Below, one piece after another: positions 12,499 to 23,982 of a DNA stretch of 64,000 nt (positions are counted from its first letter, which is position 1; every line of letters starts with the position of its first letter). The DNA comes from Ligula intestinalis. Lineage: Eukaryota > Platyhelminthes > Cestoda > Diphyllobothriidea > Diphyllobothriidae. A model generated the notes under the pieces. That model was given only the letters and a program-made list of their open reading frames with translations, was not told the DNA's origin and did not search any database. Location of the stretch: the NCBI GenBank assembly GCA_036362985.1, contig JAYGXS010000002.1:11291502-11355501 (forward strand), given 5' to 3'. The position numbers and the translations under genes are program-made.

Positions 12499-13116
12499 GT
12501 AATTAATGCAAACTTTAATGGATCCATAAAATTTTATGAGTGCTCATCAATTGCATCCACTCAGTGTGCTAAAGGATGCCTTACCCTTTGCACGCCAGCT
12601 CCGACTGCGTTTATGAATTCACATGCACTTGCAGATGCAAGTACATAGGGCGTACGCAAAGGCAATTGGCAGCCAGAGCCAAGGAACACCTGCCTAGTTG
12701 GTTTTTCAAGCAGGAAAACCGATCTCCTCGTTTCTTTATTACTTAAAACTTGCTGGACACGGGTCATTCTGTAGACCCTATAACTTCATTCCAAGTTCTT
12801 GTTCGAGCACAAACATCGCGAATCTTGCACTACCTGGAGGCAGTTTATATAAGACGCTCTAAACCAGACCTATGCAAACATTAAGAGCATTTGCTTAACT
12901 TAGCCTTGCCTTGGTAACTACAGGCCCCCAGATTTGCACATTCCCTTGCCCCTTTTTCCCGCAACCCATATTCCTAGTGACTATGGCCAATGACCTTTCT
13001 GTACAAATTCAATTTCGTGTTTTTTTTCGCATTCGTGGACCTTTAACGTACTGAGTGGATGCAACTGATGAGCTCTCATGAAATTTTATGGACCCATTAA
13101 ATTTTGCATTAATTAC
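12499..13116 (+). mobile_element. Penelope-like element fragment: GIY-YIG region plus 3' end, with 77-bp inverted terminal repeats
   Basis: A strongly 5'-truncated PLE. Between about 12595 and 12915 the plus strand encodes the C-terminal endonuclease region. It has the motif CKYIGRTQRQL, then WFFKQENRSPRF and a C-terminal block SRILHYLEAVYIRR, interrupted by stops. The same order occurs in the copy at 28.3-29.9 kb. The ends (12499-12575 and 13040-13116) are inverted copies of one another differing at a few positions. The 3' arm carries the clearest hammerhead motif in the window. Such 5'-truncated copies with an inverted terminal fragment are known for PLEs. The element is inactive. Confidence 0.85.
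13059..13109 (+). ncRNA. Type-I hammerhead ribozyme motif in the PLE 3' arm
   Basis: All parts are in order. Stem I 5' strand AUGCAA is at 13059-13064, followed directly by core CUGAUGA (13065-13071). A short stem-loop II (GCUCUCAU) is followed by GAA at 13080-13082. Stem III (13083-13102) pairs AUUU with AAAU and AUGG with CCAU around a two-base loop, with one U-U mismatch. U13103 is the nucleotide before the cleavage site (triplet AUU), then stem I 3' strand UUGCAU follows at 13104-13109. Stem I is six perfect pairs placed exactly where the fold requires. Stem II is weak, so activity is uncertain. The inverted 5' arm carries a degraded version on the minus strand. Confidence 0.75.
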
Positions 13117-14204
13117 TATTTTCAAGTTCTCACCGGGAAAATTATGCCTCAAATATAGATTACTACCTAAACAGGAAAAATGCGCTCATATGCATTTACG
13201 TCACACACAAGCGATTTTTGAAAACTAAAAGGGAAGGATTTGGCGTACGTACAAATTACATTGCAGGCACGGTGTCAAACAATCATTCCTTGCTATTCCT
13301 CGGGAACCCAACATATCTATTCAAAAATTGAAGTCATCAGAGCGAACTTGTGAGTACGTTGACTGCGTCTCCCTCATTTTCGGAAATGTTCACAATCACT
13401 TAAAAGAAAGCTGCGTGGTAAATCCACAATTAATATGGGTTAGCTCAGTCAATTTAAGTCAATACAGTTGGAGTAAACAAAAGAAGCCCTTACAAATTCC
13501 ACTGACCCATGCCAACAGGCACCAATCGATTTCATGCAACGTTAACCAAAATTTAAAAAGATTTTACGGTGGGGATGACTACTTAAGTGGAAATTTAATA
13601 TGTATTATTACTGGTGGATAGACGCTCACCGATTGGATATGAGACTTAGCCTTCCCACACTGCCTTGGAGTTCAGTCTCCAGTCCCGTCAGTAGCTGCAT
13701 TATAGGCTAAAGACTCCAAAGGCAAAGGCAATGGCAGACTGGCCTCAAAATTAATCGGGAATTAAAGACCCGTCTTAAGTTTGTAAAACTGTAAAATTTA
13801 ATTGAATATTTTTAAATAAAATGAATTATTTTACGTATGTCTTCCATAAAATATGTTTCGATTTTACAGATGTCAAAGATTCGTAGAAACTAAGCAAACT
13901 GCTGAATACGAGTGGAGTTTTGTGAGCAGGCCGAAAAGACGTTCGCTTAACAGCTGGCATCCTGGTGTCTCTAAACTATCTCGACATTATGCTCCAAAAT
14001 AATGAATATTACAATTTCAGTTAACTACTCATACCTCAAATGCATTTTAAAATTTAGGTGAACATTGCACCACATTGATCACTGACTGTATGATGGGCCC
14101 TTGGAAGTGTTCCTCGAAACCGTTCAAGGCATAACTAGAGCACTTACAGATTAGACCATGTAAGACAATCAAAAACACCAGAATTGCTTCCTCTCTTTGC
14201 ATGA

Positions 14205-14700
14205 ATAAGACCAGGGCCGCTGAAAATTTGCCTAGTTGGCTTTTTAAACAAGAAAACAAAGTCCAACGGTCCTACATTACAAAGCACCTGCTAGACAGTG
14301 GTCAGTGTATTGATAGTAAAACATCTTTCCGAGTCCTTGTTTGAACACGAATAAGTCGGACCTGGCGCTACATTGAAGCAGCCATTATATGGCAAGAGAA
14401 ACCCGACCTATGTAAGCAGTAAGACCATGTTTTTAATCTCCAACTGCTCTGAGAATTGCGTGCCACATTAAATCAACCCTCCATTCTTGGATTTGGTTGA
14501 TTCCCATTCCTTCGTTTCTTTCCAAAGTTTAAAGGCGATATTATTATAATTGACCTTTCGCCGCGTTAAACATTATCTTGCTAGTATTCCTTCTGTGAAA
14601 ATTTTAAATGCTGCGTTCTCGAATTGTTATCTTATTCATGCAAAGAGAGGAAGAAGTTGACAAGCTCTCTTGAAATTTATTTGCATGAATAAATTTTGGT
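14205..14700 (+). mobile_element. Penelope-like element fragment: C-terminal endonuclease region and tail
   Basis: From about 14216 the plus strand reads TRAAENLPSWLFKQENK, followed by ITKHLLDSGQCIDSKTSF and, after a stop, a block like the EAAYIRR/KPDLCKQ end of the 28-kb copy. It continues through a short 3' region to a terminal motif at about 14655-14698. That motif has degraded core TTGACAA, then GCTCTCTT, GAA and a self-complementary stem III (ATTTATTTGCATGAATAAAT), matching the hammerhead arrangement with core changes. The coding frame has stops, so this is a dead copy. The upstream part of the element is missing. Confidence 0.75.
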
Positions 14701-14959
14701 GTTTTCGCTAGCTTTATATCTGGAAAAACGCTTTAAAAGACCATGTTAATAAATGTTGCTCACGCAACACATGTTTCAGGCACTTCTGGTGATTATCCAA
14801 ACCCTGAATGCTTGGGGCGAGAGACAGTGAGTTCTCAGGAGTTTTCGAAGAACTGCGGTTTCTCCGGAAAACTTTATTATATTTTGTATCTAGCCGCCGC
14901 ATATGATTTGGCACCAACTGTGAGCGAATTCGCTCGTATAAGGGAGGAAGGAGGTTAAT

Positions 14960-16830
14960 TAGAAAAGGTTGAGGAGAAATTAATAGAAACGACTGTCAAG
15001 CCAACCCGATTCACCTTCGCAAAATGCTGACTACAAGTAAGCAATAAGTGGCTTAATTATACAAGCTATTGTGAACAACAAGACGACGCAGGGTGTGCTC
15101 TGTAGGAAAAATATGGCAAAATGCATATTTCGTCCACTCATGGAGTTACGACGTACGCTTAGAGATACTAATTCAACGCTGATTAAAACACGAAAATTGG
15201 TAACATAATTTGCGAATCCAGTGTGCAGCTGGATACCTTTTTTCATGTTTAACGGAAACCAGAATTCCATGAAGATTTTGCCATGAACGTGTTTACGTAG
15301 GCCTTTGAGGTTCTACCTATGGAGGCACGACCTACGGTAAAGGTTTTTTAAAGGAAACGTGTTCTATATATGTTTCAAAATACCAAAACGTTTAAAATAT
15401 CCGGTTACTGACTGTAATACTGTGATGGCATTTTGCCATACCAAAAAGACTGGTTACTGCGATAATTGAGAGTTTCAGAACGGTTTTCGCATAAATTTAC
15501 GATAGTCAATGTAAGTCACTCAAGGTCGACTTAGTTTAATAACTGCACAGTATTTAACCCCTATAGGCTGACAAACGGGGGTGAAAGGCAGCGGTAAAAT
15601 ACAGTTATGTACGCCGAAAGACATATTCAGAACATATTTTCAATGAGAACAAGTCCCGTGGCTCAATCACTACGAATCCAGTCTTTGGAATTTTTAATAA
15701 AAACGAAAGGACAATCAAAATATGAATGCCGTATTATACGATCAACAATTCGCCAAGAAAATAACATACGATAAATCCGGGCTCTGTTTCTAGAAAAACA
15801 GCTTTCGTTCATAAATTTTATTTTATAAATTCGCGGTAAGGTGAAAAACGGAACGGAAATCTAGAAAGAATTTGCCCTGAACCGGAAGTTTCGCGAAAAA
15901 AAACATTTCTCATGGCATTTAACTTGCAAAACTTGCCATCTTTTACTTTAATTTCAACCTAAGAAAAACGATTTTTCTTGCTAAATAAACAGGTTGATAT
16001 TTGCAATTACTGTCCAAAAAGAATTCAACGTGCGAAAGGGAAAAATGTGATCCAAAATTTTAATTGGCTTTAAGTTTCGTCAATGGATAAAAAGTGAGGA
16101 CTAGTCATTCGTTGGTTGAACAATAATGGACTTCAAATTAAGATGTAGGTAAAATCGGACGATTTGTATAAGTTGCCTCTTGAAAAGGCGACAGTTTCAA
16201 CAAATCTAAGCAGAATTGCATTAAAGCAGCTGAACAAGCAGATAGCTATATTAACTTTCCCATAACCAGTCAGGAAAAACAACTGTTTATATGATCCGCG
16301 AGCAGAGTTTTGAGTAAAGAATGTAACCTAGGACATCAGAAACAATTCGCGAACCCCCTCAGGCCTGGATCTTCGAATGTAATTCTATTAGATGGCATCG
16401 TGAGCTCTTCTGCGTATGAACCTTGCCATCTCACTGGAAATAGTGCAAAAGCGCCATCGGCGAAAAACGCAATTACAGTTTTTTTTTCTATTTCCCCTTT
16501 CCCTTGGCCTATGATGATGGACTGCCGTAGGAACTGTGTGCCCTTAGAAGAAGAAAAAGGTGGGAACGACAGTTAAGAGAATTTTCCGACGAACACCATC
16601 ATTTACTGCAGTTGAATGTATCCAAAACCGCTTCATTTTTCCGTTTTTCGTGCTTCTACATTCTTCATTACCCTTGTAAACTTATTTCTCATTGAGAAGA
16701 CTTCGACTTGAGTCAACAAAGTCAGTCGAATCAAATGAAGGACAAGATAAAATTGCTTAATTTCCCATCAAAAAATTTAGAACAGCAGGTAGTGAGCTTA
16801 CATAGCTTTCGATGAATTCTTATCAGATCT
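14960..16830. other. No recognisable gene
   Basis: AT-rich sequence with only short open frames, none with motifs or convincing splice borders. I see no clear repeat partner elsewhere in the window. An 88-codon plus-strand frame near 16310-16576 has no recognisable features. Confidence 0.4.
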
Positions 16831-16984
16831 TTACATTTATATGGGAACCGAATTAATGGTAAACATGCGGTAACTAGCGTTCGTTATTATATGCAAATAA
16901 GTCATGAGAATAAGGGAGGGTGTAGGATCGATAAGATACGGCTGATTACGCATATACAGCTCTTTACTGGCGCACATTGTTGAT

Positions 16985-17560
16985 CCTGGACATCGTGTGG
17001 ACCCAAATGAAGCCGTCCGGATGATTTATAAGGTCCCAACGAACTACTTGAAGTCTATGGGTCATTGTCTGCTAGCAATAGCAGAAGCGACCACTATCCG
17101 GTGTAGGAAGCCAGTTTTGTGCGCCCAAAAGAACCCCCTTCCAGCTCTGCGTTTGGCATGGCCTAAGTGCCTGCGCTTTTCCGCGCATTCTCTCTTTCCT
17201 CCCCTCTCTACAGGTGGACCAAAAGTACGAACATAACTGATCACATATTTACCTTTTATCGTGTTTCCATATAAAATTTCTAGCCCCATGAGAATTTATT
17301 GAAAGCTACGGACGTTTGCCAACAGGACAAGATGTCAAAATCTGTAACTGTGGCTCATTTCTCCACACGTTTGAGTGTACAGGGCTGTTTTTAAAAGAGA
17401 AGTTCCTATTCGTCAGAAACTGTTTTGGAAAATAAAATTTGGCCATAAATTTTTCTAATTATGACTTTCAAAACAATATGTATTAAAATAGAAGTTGACT
17501 TTTAGGTCCCGTGGCTAGAAGAGTAAAATTAACTGAGAAGCGCGTTGGGCGCGAATGTCC
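16985..17560. repeat. Dispersed repeat, copy 1 (partner 25455-26215)
   Basis: The segment from about 17010 (GAAGCCGTCCGGATGATT) through the stretch CATTGTCTGCTAG and on to the block GAGTGTACAGG(G/A)CTG near 17374 matches 25466-25700 and 26040-26215 in order. Parallel translations are also similar (for example KVPTNYLKSMGHCLL against KVPANYPKSLDHCLL). That similarity follows from DNA homology and does not prove a protein. Copy 2 is interrupted by a PLE 3'-end fragment. Confidence 0.7.
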
Positions 17561-19290
17561 TTATCAACTAAAAACTGCTTTTTAATCAACCAAAAGAAAT
17601 CAATTTTTACGACATCTTTTGAACCACAAATTAAAAGCATTCAGCTGATATGCGAATACATTTAGAACGAAAAGTTAAATGGTACTTAGCATAACAGCTG
17701 AACTACGTGATTGCATAAGTCCCAGTAGCATTTAGAGACGGAAGACAAGCTCTATAAATCAGGATCTATGAGAAGGGCGATTTCCGAAGCAACAGTTTAT
17801 TGTCCTCACGTTTCAAAAGCAGACAGCGAACACTACCACCCAACGGGAACTCCGTCGCCCACCTTCTCTGATTCAACTGGCACGATGATTGAGCATCCCC
17901 CCCCCCAACACCTTGGCTCTTTTCCCCTGATTGGTAAACCTGCATTATTTATACGTGAGACTACCTATAAATACTGTGACTTGCGGTACCACTCTTTCCT
18001 CCGACGGAAGAAAATTGCCTGCTTTTAAAACACAACTACGATTCCCGAGATCGCCCTCATTCGCGGACGCTCATCTTTCCTTCTATTAGCTCTAAGATAT
18101 GCGTTTGCGTAGGTAAGGTCAACCCATTACGGCCTACACCATAGGAGTTAGTTGAAATCTTGGTAGAAGATAAAGGCATTTTCAGAATGGAAATCTTGAG
18201 TCAACTTATTTACCCTCTTAGCAATATGCAGAAAATGACAGCAAAACTTTACGTCTTTGCTCGCGTCGAGGAAAAGGGGACGTTAATTAGTGTGATTACG
18301 TGTGATTATGCTTTCCGAATAAAAACGGTGTGCTTAAAGAGATCAACGACTTCAGGGAAAATTCATGCCTTATATTGCGTAGAAAGCCAATCTATTTTGC
18401 TCCATTCTTAAATGTCTAACATAAATCACAGGAACCCAACTTTCAACGTTAAATATCATTATTGGAAACATTTCTCGGAAACTGCGCAAATTTTCGGCGT
18501 ACTAAGACTCAGCGACACGAAAACAAACTAGGAGAGATTCAGCATTCATGGATATAATTGGTTTCCTCATAATTTTTGCGGAACAGACATAATCAAGTCT
18601 TAGTAAACACAATTTCCATTCAAGATTTCGTAAAAAAAGTCTACTATAGGAACGCGCTGTGTGAAGCATAAAACGGTGGAAACGGTGGAAAAAATGTTTT
18701 TTTATCTCGTACAAAACTAGGTCATAAGGAGACAACAAACTCGATATAAAATCGCTGTTTTTTGTTTACGACTTCAATTACTATCACAGAAAAAACCCCT
18801 GACTTATTATTTACTAAAAATAAAAACCGTTTGGTGATCTTATATTTTGTATGCACGAAGGATCAAGCAAACGAATAAAAAATATCAAACAAAACTGAAA
18901 TAATATGCGGCACATACGAACCTGCATATTCAGAATGCATAGTTTCTGTCAACAGATAGAACATTCCTGCTACTTACTAAAGATAGAAAAATTAAATTCT
19001 GCAAAGATCGCTGTGAAAGTGATTAAAATGGAGGTAGAATAACTTACTTCCTTTGAAAGACCCAGAGGTTCATAGTCAGATTCCGTAGAAAACACAGGTT
19101 GAGGATCTATCAGAGAGAATGCACATATTACCACTGAGCATCGGTGTACTTCACAGAAATCAAACAAAGTGCTCGATTGGTTGACAGATTTTTGCAATGC
19201 TTATCAGAATCAAAATTTTCCTCGCCAATTTTCTTCGTTTGAGTGCAAGTGTTGGTCAGTATTCGTTAGAAATTTTCCATTCTGTAAGGT
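17560..19290. other. No recognisable gene
   Basis: Mostly AT-rich, with a C10 homopolymer near 17899. The open frames at 17768-18028 and 18160-18411 have no motif, conserved context or splice logic that I can support. Confidence 0.4.
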
Positions 19291-20055
19291 CACACACTAC
19301 GGCAGGCGGAGGGATGGTCAATTGCGTGTGATAGTGCGATTTGTATGGAACCTACCAAACTCCCTCCTTCGCATCCACCTGGGCCCATAAAGACAAGTAG
19401 ACCGGACGCGAACTCGCGCGAAGGTGGTTGGCACAACATGAGCTGGCGTCTGGACGCGAGGATGCACCCCTTCTCATCTGCAGCCAGGAGGTGGTCCTTC
19501 ATTGCGTGCACGTGTGACCTGGCACCGCGCGCAAGAAAGTCGGCAGCAGTAGGTATGCTTTGTTACGCTACTTTAGAGTTGGCAGTTTCCCAAATAGCAC
19601 ATTGACAAACAGTTCTTTTCAGTTGTTAGGGCCCGGTTTAAATCAAAATGCACGCCGCCCTAACGAGGCGTTCCCACGCGAGGACGCCGGGCGACCCACG
19701 CAGAGTGCATGTGACGACGAGCACAGCGCGGCGGCGCAGGACGCTAACGCAAGCCAGGCAACCAGTCCACCCAAACGCACAAAGTGCAGTGAGACGCCGC
19801 GCCCGGCTACACCCACCACAAGACTAACACGTCATCCGCACGACTCACCCAGCCAATGAAGTCGGGCGTCACTTGTGGTCACCATGTAATTGGTCCAACC
19901 TTGAACATACGCGTTTGCTTGCTTTAAAGTATGCTGTACTAGGTAATCTCGAAGACTTCTGCTTTCAGCGCAATTCGTTTCCTGTTTTTCTTTCAGGGCT
20001 CACACAAGGCGTAGTTAGACGGCAATAACTCAGCTTTGGCCACATTTACAACATC

Positions 20056-20510
20056 AGTCATTCATCATCAGGCCGGTACATTGACATGGAGAATTAAAAT
20101 GGTCAGTTAATTGCAGCGTTTTTATGATCGTCAGGTTGGGGGGAGAAGGCTGGTGTTATTGAGCATCTGGGTTTTCCCTCGTCTCCTGAATGCGGGTGAC
20201 AGCGCATGTAGGACGTTGGTTGCGATGCGCAGAGAAGACAGGGGGGATTTTCTCATGGTCAGGGGATTGAGGTCTGTATGTCAGGCGTGCACCGTGCGCT
20301 TGACTATTATCTGTGCCTTTGTTGTGTGCTTTCGAACGCTGGTACAAGCGATACGCCTCCCTTGGCCGACAGCACGCGGAAATCCTACGCCTCCTGAAGC
20401 CAAGCCGTTCCAGAACAAATAAAACGAAGCTGCAGAGAAAAGTCAAGCGTACGCTACGCGGCTGACATACACACCTCAATCCACTGACTTTGGGAAAATC
20501 CCACTGTCTT
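20056..20510. repeat. GC-richer dispersed repeat, copy 1 (partner 38999-39235)
   Basis: Shared landmarks are GGTCATTCATC(A/G)TCAGGCC-like (20058 and 38999), CCTCCCTTGGCCGAC (20356 and 39107), CACGCGGAAATCC (20374 and 39125), and GCGGCTGACATACA followed by CTCAATCC (20459 and 39196). Copy 2 lacks the middle portion (about 20110-20330), which in copy 1 contains the left arm of an inverted repeat. Family unknown. Confidence 0.75.
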
Positions 20511-20519
20511 CTCTGCGCA
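20226..20519. repeat. Inverted repeat, two arms of about 79 bp (20226-20304 and 20442-20519)
   Basis: The left arm begins TGCGCAGAGAAGACAG and ends GCGCTTGAC. The right arm begins GTCAAGCG and ends CTGTCTTCTCTGCGCA. Identity is high, with a few mismatches. The right arm belongs to the dispersed repeat shared with 39.2 kb; the left arm is an inverted extra copy. It directly abuts the PLE arm starting at 20521. Such terminal inverted copying resembles what the PLEs here do at their own ends, so the two may have arisen in one event. Confidence 0.7.
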
Positions 20520-20520
20520 A

Positions 20521-20878
20521 GATTTATTGACGTCAACAAATTTCGTGACTGCTTCGCAACTGTATCCTGTCGTTGCATGAGCTTGATAAGCAGTTTGAAA
20601 TTTCCCAGAATTACCTGACATAACCTCCAGTTAACCTGGCAATTGGACACCCAGTTTTAGTCCCCACGTGATTTTCGTTAACTTCCCTCACCCTCTCTAA
20701 ACGGCCCCTCTTCTTTTAGATACATTGATTCAATGCAGTACTAAACTATGGCCCTTGCTATTAAGTCATGTCATTTTGTGAAATCTCAAACCTTCGTATG
20801 TTCTATTCCTTATCAAACTCATGCAACGAAAAGATGCAGTTAAGAAGCTGTCACGAAATTCATTGACGTCAATAAATC
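20521..20878 (+). mobile_element. PLE 5' terminal repeat with 70-bp inverted arms and hammerhead motif
   Basis: Arms 20521-20590 and 20809-20878 are inverted copies. Between them lies PLE 3'-UTR-like sequence, shared with the copy at 55.4-55.6 kb (for example GATTTTCGTTAACTTCCCTC here and GATTTTCGCTAACTTCCCTC there). The right arm has hammerhead order: GATGCAG, degraded core TTAAGAA, GCTGTCAC, GAA, stem III ATTCATTGACGTCAATAAAT, and C20878 as the cleavage-site nucleotide. Stem III pairs AUU with AAU and AUUGA with UCAAU around a short loop. Directly after this motif comes the PLE N-terminal coding region, so this is a 5' pseudo-LTR and not a stray 3' end. Confidence 0.75.
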
Positions 20879-21790
20879 CTTCTGTATATGCTTGTTTTAA
20901 CTTTTTACCGGGGAACAAATGTTTCATGTTTCTTAAACAGCATCTGCCCTTGGATCCAAAAACATCCCTAGATAGACTTTTACGATTTCGATGCAGAATA
21001 ACGAAAGAAAATAAACACATTGGATTCCTTCAGAACTGCGTAAACAGCAAGGAGGATCCAGTTGACTTCCATAAGATCCTCTGTGGAAGTAAATTGCATC
21101 CAACTATTAAAAATGTAGAACGTCTTGTGCAATCAAAGATTTAGGACATGGTAGCGCATATTTGTACCAACAAATCTCACTTGGATTAGAGAAATCATTT
21201 TCTGCACAAGATAAGGTTTTTCTGTGGGTTAAGGTTAATTAAACATGCGTGTATCATTCAAAAGAAGACAAGACAGACATACCGCTTTAGATTAACGAAG
21301 GCCTTATGCAAGACATCTACTGACGATAATTTTTCTTTGAAAATAGAGGAACTTATTCTCAATTTATAAGACATCACTCTTATTAAGCTCCAATCAGAGA
21401 CTTTATCATTAGGAGTAGACTTTTGCGTTTCAGGTGGGAGAATAAACCCAGTGGACGTTGAGGCGCAATTTGGGGACTTAAATTCTCAGCTAGTACCCCA
21501 ACCCACTGGCGACGTCAGCTGGGTGAAAGCAAAATTTGTTGAAATTGCGCATCAGTACAGAAAAGCTCCTGTGATACAACCAACTCATCTGCCTAAGGAA
21601 CACACGACTGCTCTCTCTCTCTACTGAAGCATACTGAAGAAAGTATCATTTTAAGCCTGACAAAAGCTATAGAGTGGTCTTCCTTAACCGAGGGGACTAT
21701 GAGAGGAAAATTGAATCCATTTGAGTGATAAGATCAAATGTCATCTAGAGACGTCAAGTCAAGAGGAAACCACGAAAATAAAAGAATCGG
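20879..21790 (+). pseudogene. Penelope-like element N-terminal coding region (broken)
   Basis: Starts right after the hammerhead motif. Frames read in order: TSLDRLLRFRCRITKENKHI (about 20966-21025), then after a gap EELILNL, then LSLGVDFCVSGGRINPVDVE, a block with WVKAKFVEIAHQYRK, PTHLPKEHTTALSL, and finally KSYRVVFLNRGDYERKIESI (about 21664-21723). The order and character (FLQNC-like N-terminus, LSLGxxFC, TKEHxxAL, DKGxGVV-like) match the region that precedes the RT palm in PLE polyproteins. Frameshifts and stops break it. The palm and endonuclease are missing; the element is cut at about 21790, where a segmental-duplication block begins. Confidence 0.75.
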
Positions 21791-21889
21791 AGATTGTATC
21801 GAATTGGGCTCTATTGGGCTTTCCTGTTGCCTATTTATTATATTTATCATTTAAAAAATCGCGCACAGTTTTTGGATATTAAAATAAGT

Positions 21890-23455
21890 ACAGTGGTCGC
21901 TGTTGACCACGTAATTTTCCTTAATTTGTATAAGTTTGATAATTACTCCAATACCAGTGTAAATGTATTTAGGAAAACATAAAAGTAATAATGAAAGGCA
22001 TAAGGCCTATGAAGTACTTAAAATAACTATAGGAATAACTAGGTGTTTTTAAAGGAATATAAAATTTTCTCGATAATGCCATAGTTCTAGAGACGTAAAA
22101 AAGAGCTCTAAATTAAAACAATAAATTGAGATATTGTGTTGAGTTGAAAACTTTAAGCAACCACTTTCTATAAAATAAAAGAATTTTTCTGTAGTCAAAA
22201 TATTCTGTAAAGTCTGTTCTAACCGGTTACGTATTTATTGGATGTCATCGAAAAAAGTGTCAGCAAATTGCTTATTTTTACTACCTTCACTGATCAAATC
22301 ATAATTTGCGCATCTGTTCGACGGTTACACCAAAACCTTTAAAATAAGGTATATGTAAAGAGTATTTACCGAAAGAAAGTGTTTTTGGATATAAGTTCTT
22401 AGAATGATGACCATGTTGCTTCTTTGTAGAAATCCCTCGAAACAGCAAACCACATTGTCAAGAGTAAATCATGTCAGTAGTATAACTCTAAAACTACTAT
22501 TCCTAAGATTAATAAAAAACTTTCCATAAAAAGTTACCTCTTAGAAATTGCTTAGATTAGATATTCGGCTAACGAACTTCTGTGTATATTAAATTTCTCA
22601 AACGTAATGTCACAATGAAATTTGAGAGTTTTGAGAATTTCTTTAGGTTTTCTGAAGATAAACAATTCAATTTGACAGGAAATAAAAGAACATTCTTTTT
22701 TCTTTATAATGATTTACCCTGCGCATGAGTAGATTAATTCCACTCTCAGATATATACTGGCAAATTAAAAAAAACTGGCCATATAATTGCCATTTTTGAA
22801 AAACTTAATATTATTTCGTCTGTTCCGTTTCTAAATAAAGTAAAAGAGAATTGTAAAGTATACAAAAAACTATTTTTTACGACTTTCATTTAATAAGGCA
22901 TTATTTGTGTTAAATCTACGAAAACATGTTAGACATTGATGGACATTTGAGGTTAATTGCTGCATTCAAGCAAACACTCTTCTGTTATTCAATTTTGTGC
23001 AATGAAACTTAACAGGATATCTAAACATAATTACTTTAACACAAGTGTACAATGTGACTGCAAACAAATCTGGTTCCTTTAACTTGGCTTCACTTCAATC
23101 TAAACAATTTTGGATAAACTTTTCCAGTTCTGGAAGGGATATCTTTTGAACCTTTTTTATTTATTTTGGAGTTCCTTCTTAGTATTATCAACTTTAACGT
23201 GCGGTTTGGTTCGCTCTTTCGTAATAGCATAGGAAATTCCCTTTATATGATTCTACTCCCAATTTCCCCAAAAACTAACGTTTATTTATTTTAAGAAACC
23301 TAGCTAAAATGACGATTTAATTAAGTAAAAGGCTTTTGCAGAATTCAATAAACTGAATGAATCACAATGGTGTTTTCAAATATTTGCCAAAGTGTCCGGG
23401 CAAATTTCATAATTAGCGTTGCATAATCTTCGGCGGCTACCGTATTCATAGTATT
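21890..23455. repeat. Segmental duplication, copy A part 1 (partner 44215-45760)
   Basis: Collinear with 44215-45760 over about 1.55 kb. Landmarks include TAAAAAAGAGCT, a CAACCACTTTCTAT block, CACCAAAACCTTT(A/G)AAATAAGG, ACCTCTTAGAAATTGCTT and CCAGTTCTGGAAGGGATAT, all in the same order and orientation. Identity by eye is about 80%. No coding frame is conserved. Part 2 of this copy is at 27405-27790, separated by a 3.95-kb interruption. Confidence 0.8.
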
Positions 23456-23982
23456 TTACAGTCTCTACTTTTAAATTATTTTTTCTTTCCCACGATATGC
23501 CACACATATGTAACCCTTATTACCACCGGTCCCATACTACTATAGTGGACACTAAATTTAGCTTTATCCTTGAAATTTCTGTTCGAATTCAGGGAGTTGA
23601 CTATTTTGTGGTAGAAACAATACAGTTTTTAGAAAGCTGGACTGCTCTTTGCAGATTTTGATTCTCGAAGTGCAATCAGACGATCTTCGTCGATACCGTT
23701 TTTGAAGTCTCCATTCGGAGGTTTAGTAATCTTGAGTGTCCATTTTGAATATTACAAACCAATATTATAGGTTTCTTTCAGATACAGTTTCTTCTCTTTA
23801 CACAGCTCAAATATTGCGAGTACAGTTGGCAGCTTTTAAGTGTAGGTGGAAGATGTAAATAAACAGCTGACTTAAGTGCTCCTTATTTTCAACTTTACTA
23901 TTCATGATTTAAGCCCACGAAGTAAGATACTACATGTTTTATTAAGAGGTGACGTTAGCCTTGCAGAATCTAATACTGCTAA

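Larger units (their letters stand above)
9640..14105. repeat. Two-copy segmental duplication (about 9640-12080 and 12190-14105)
   Basis: Matching blocks in order: the stretch with GCCCCATCGAGCTA near 9780 and 12313; the stretch with GTCAAACAATCATT near 10404 and 13272; a TCGGAAAATGTTCACGA-like block near 10507 and 13379; TCACCGATTGGATA-like blocks near 10711 and 13626; and AGCTGGCATCCT near 11916 and 13951. The offset between copies falls from about 2.9 to 2.0 kb because each copy has private insertions and deletions. The second copy carries a PLE (12499-13116) that the first lacks. No coding frame is conserved between the copies. Confidence 0.75.

Noticed and set aside
20156..20650. A 164-codon minus-strand open frame
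   Set aside because: It lies across an inverted repeat and a PLE arm, and its sequence is repetitive DNA read in the antisense direction.
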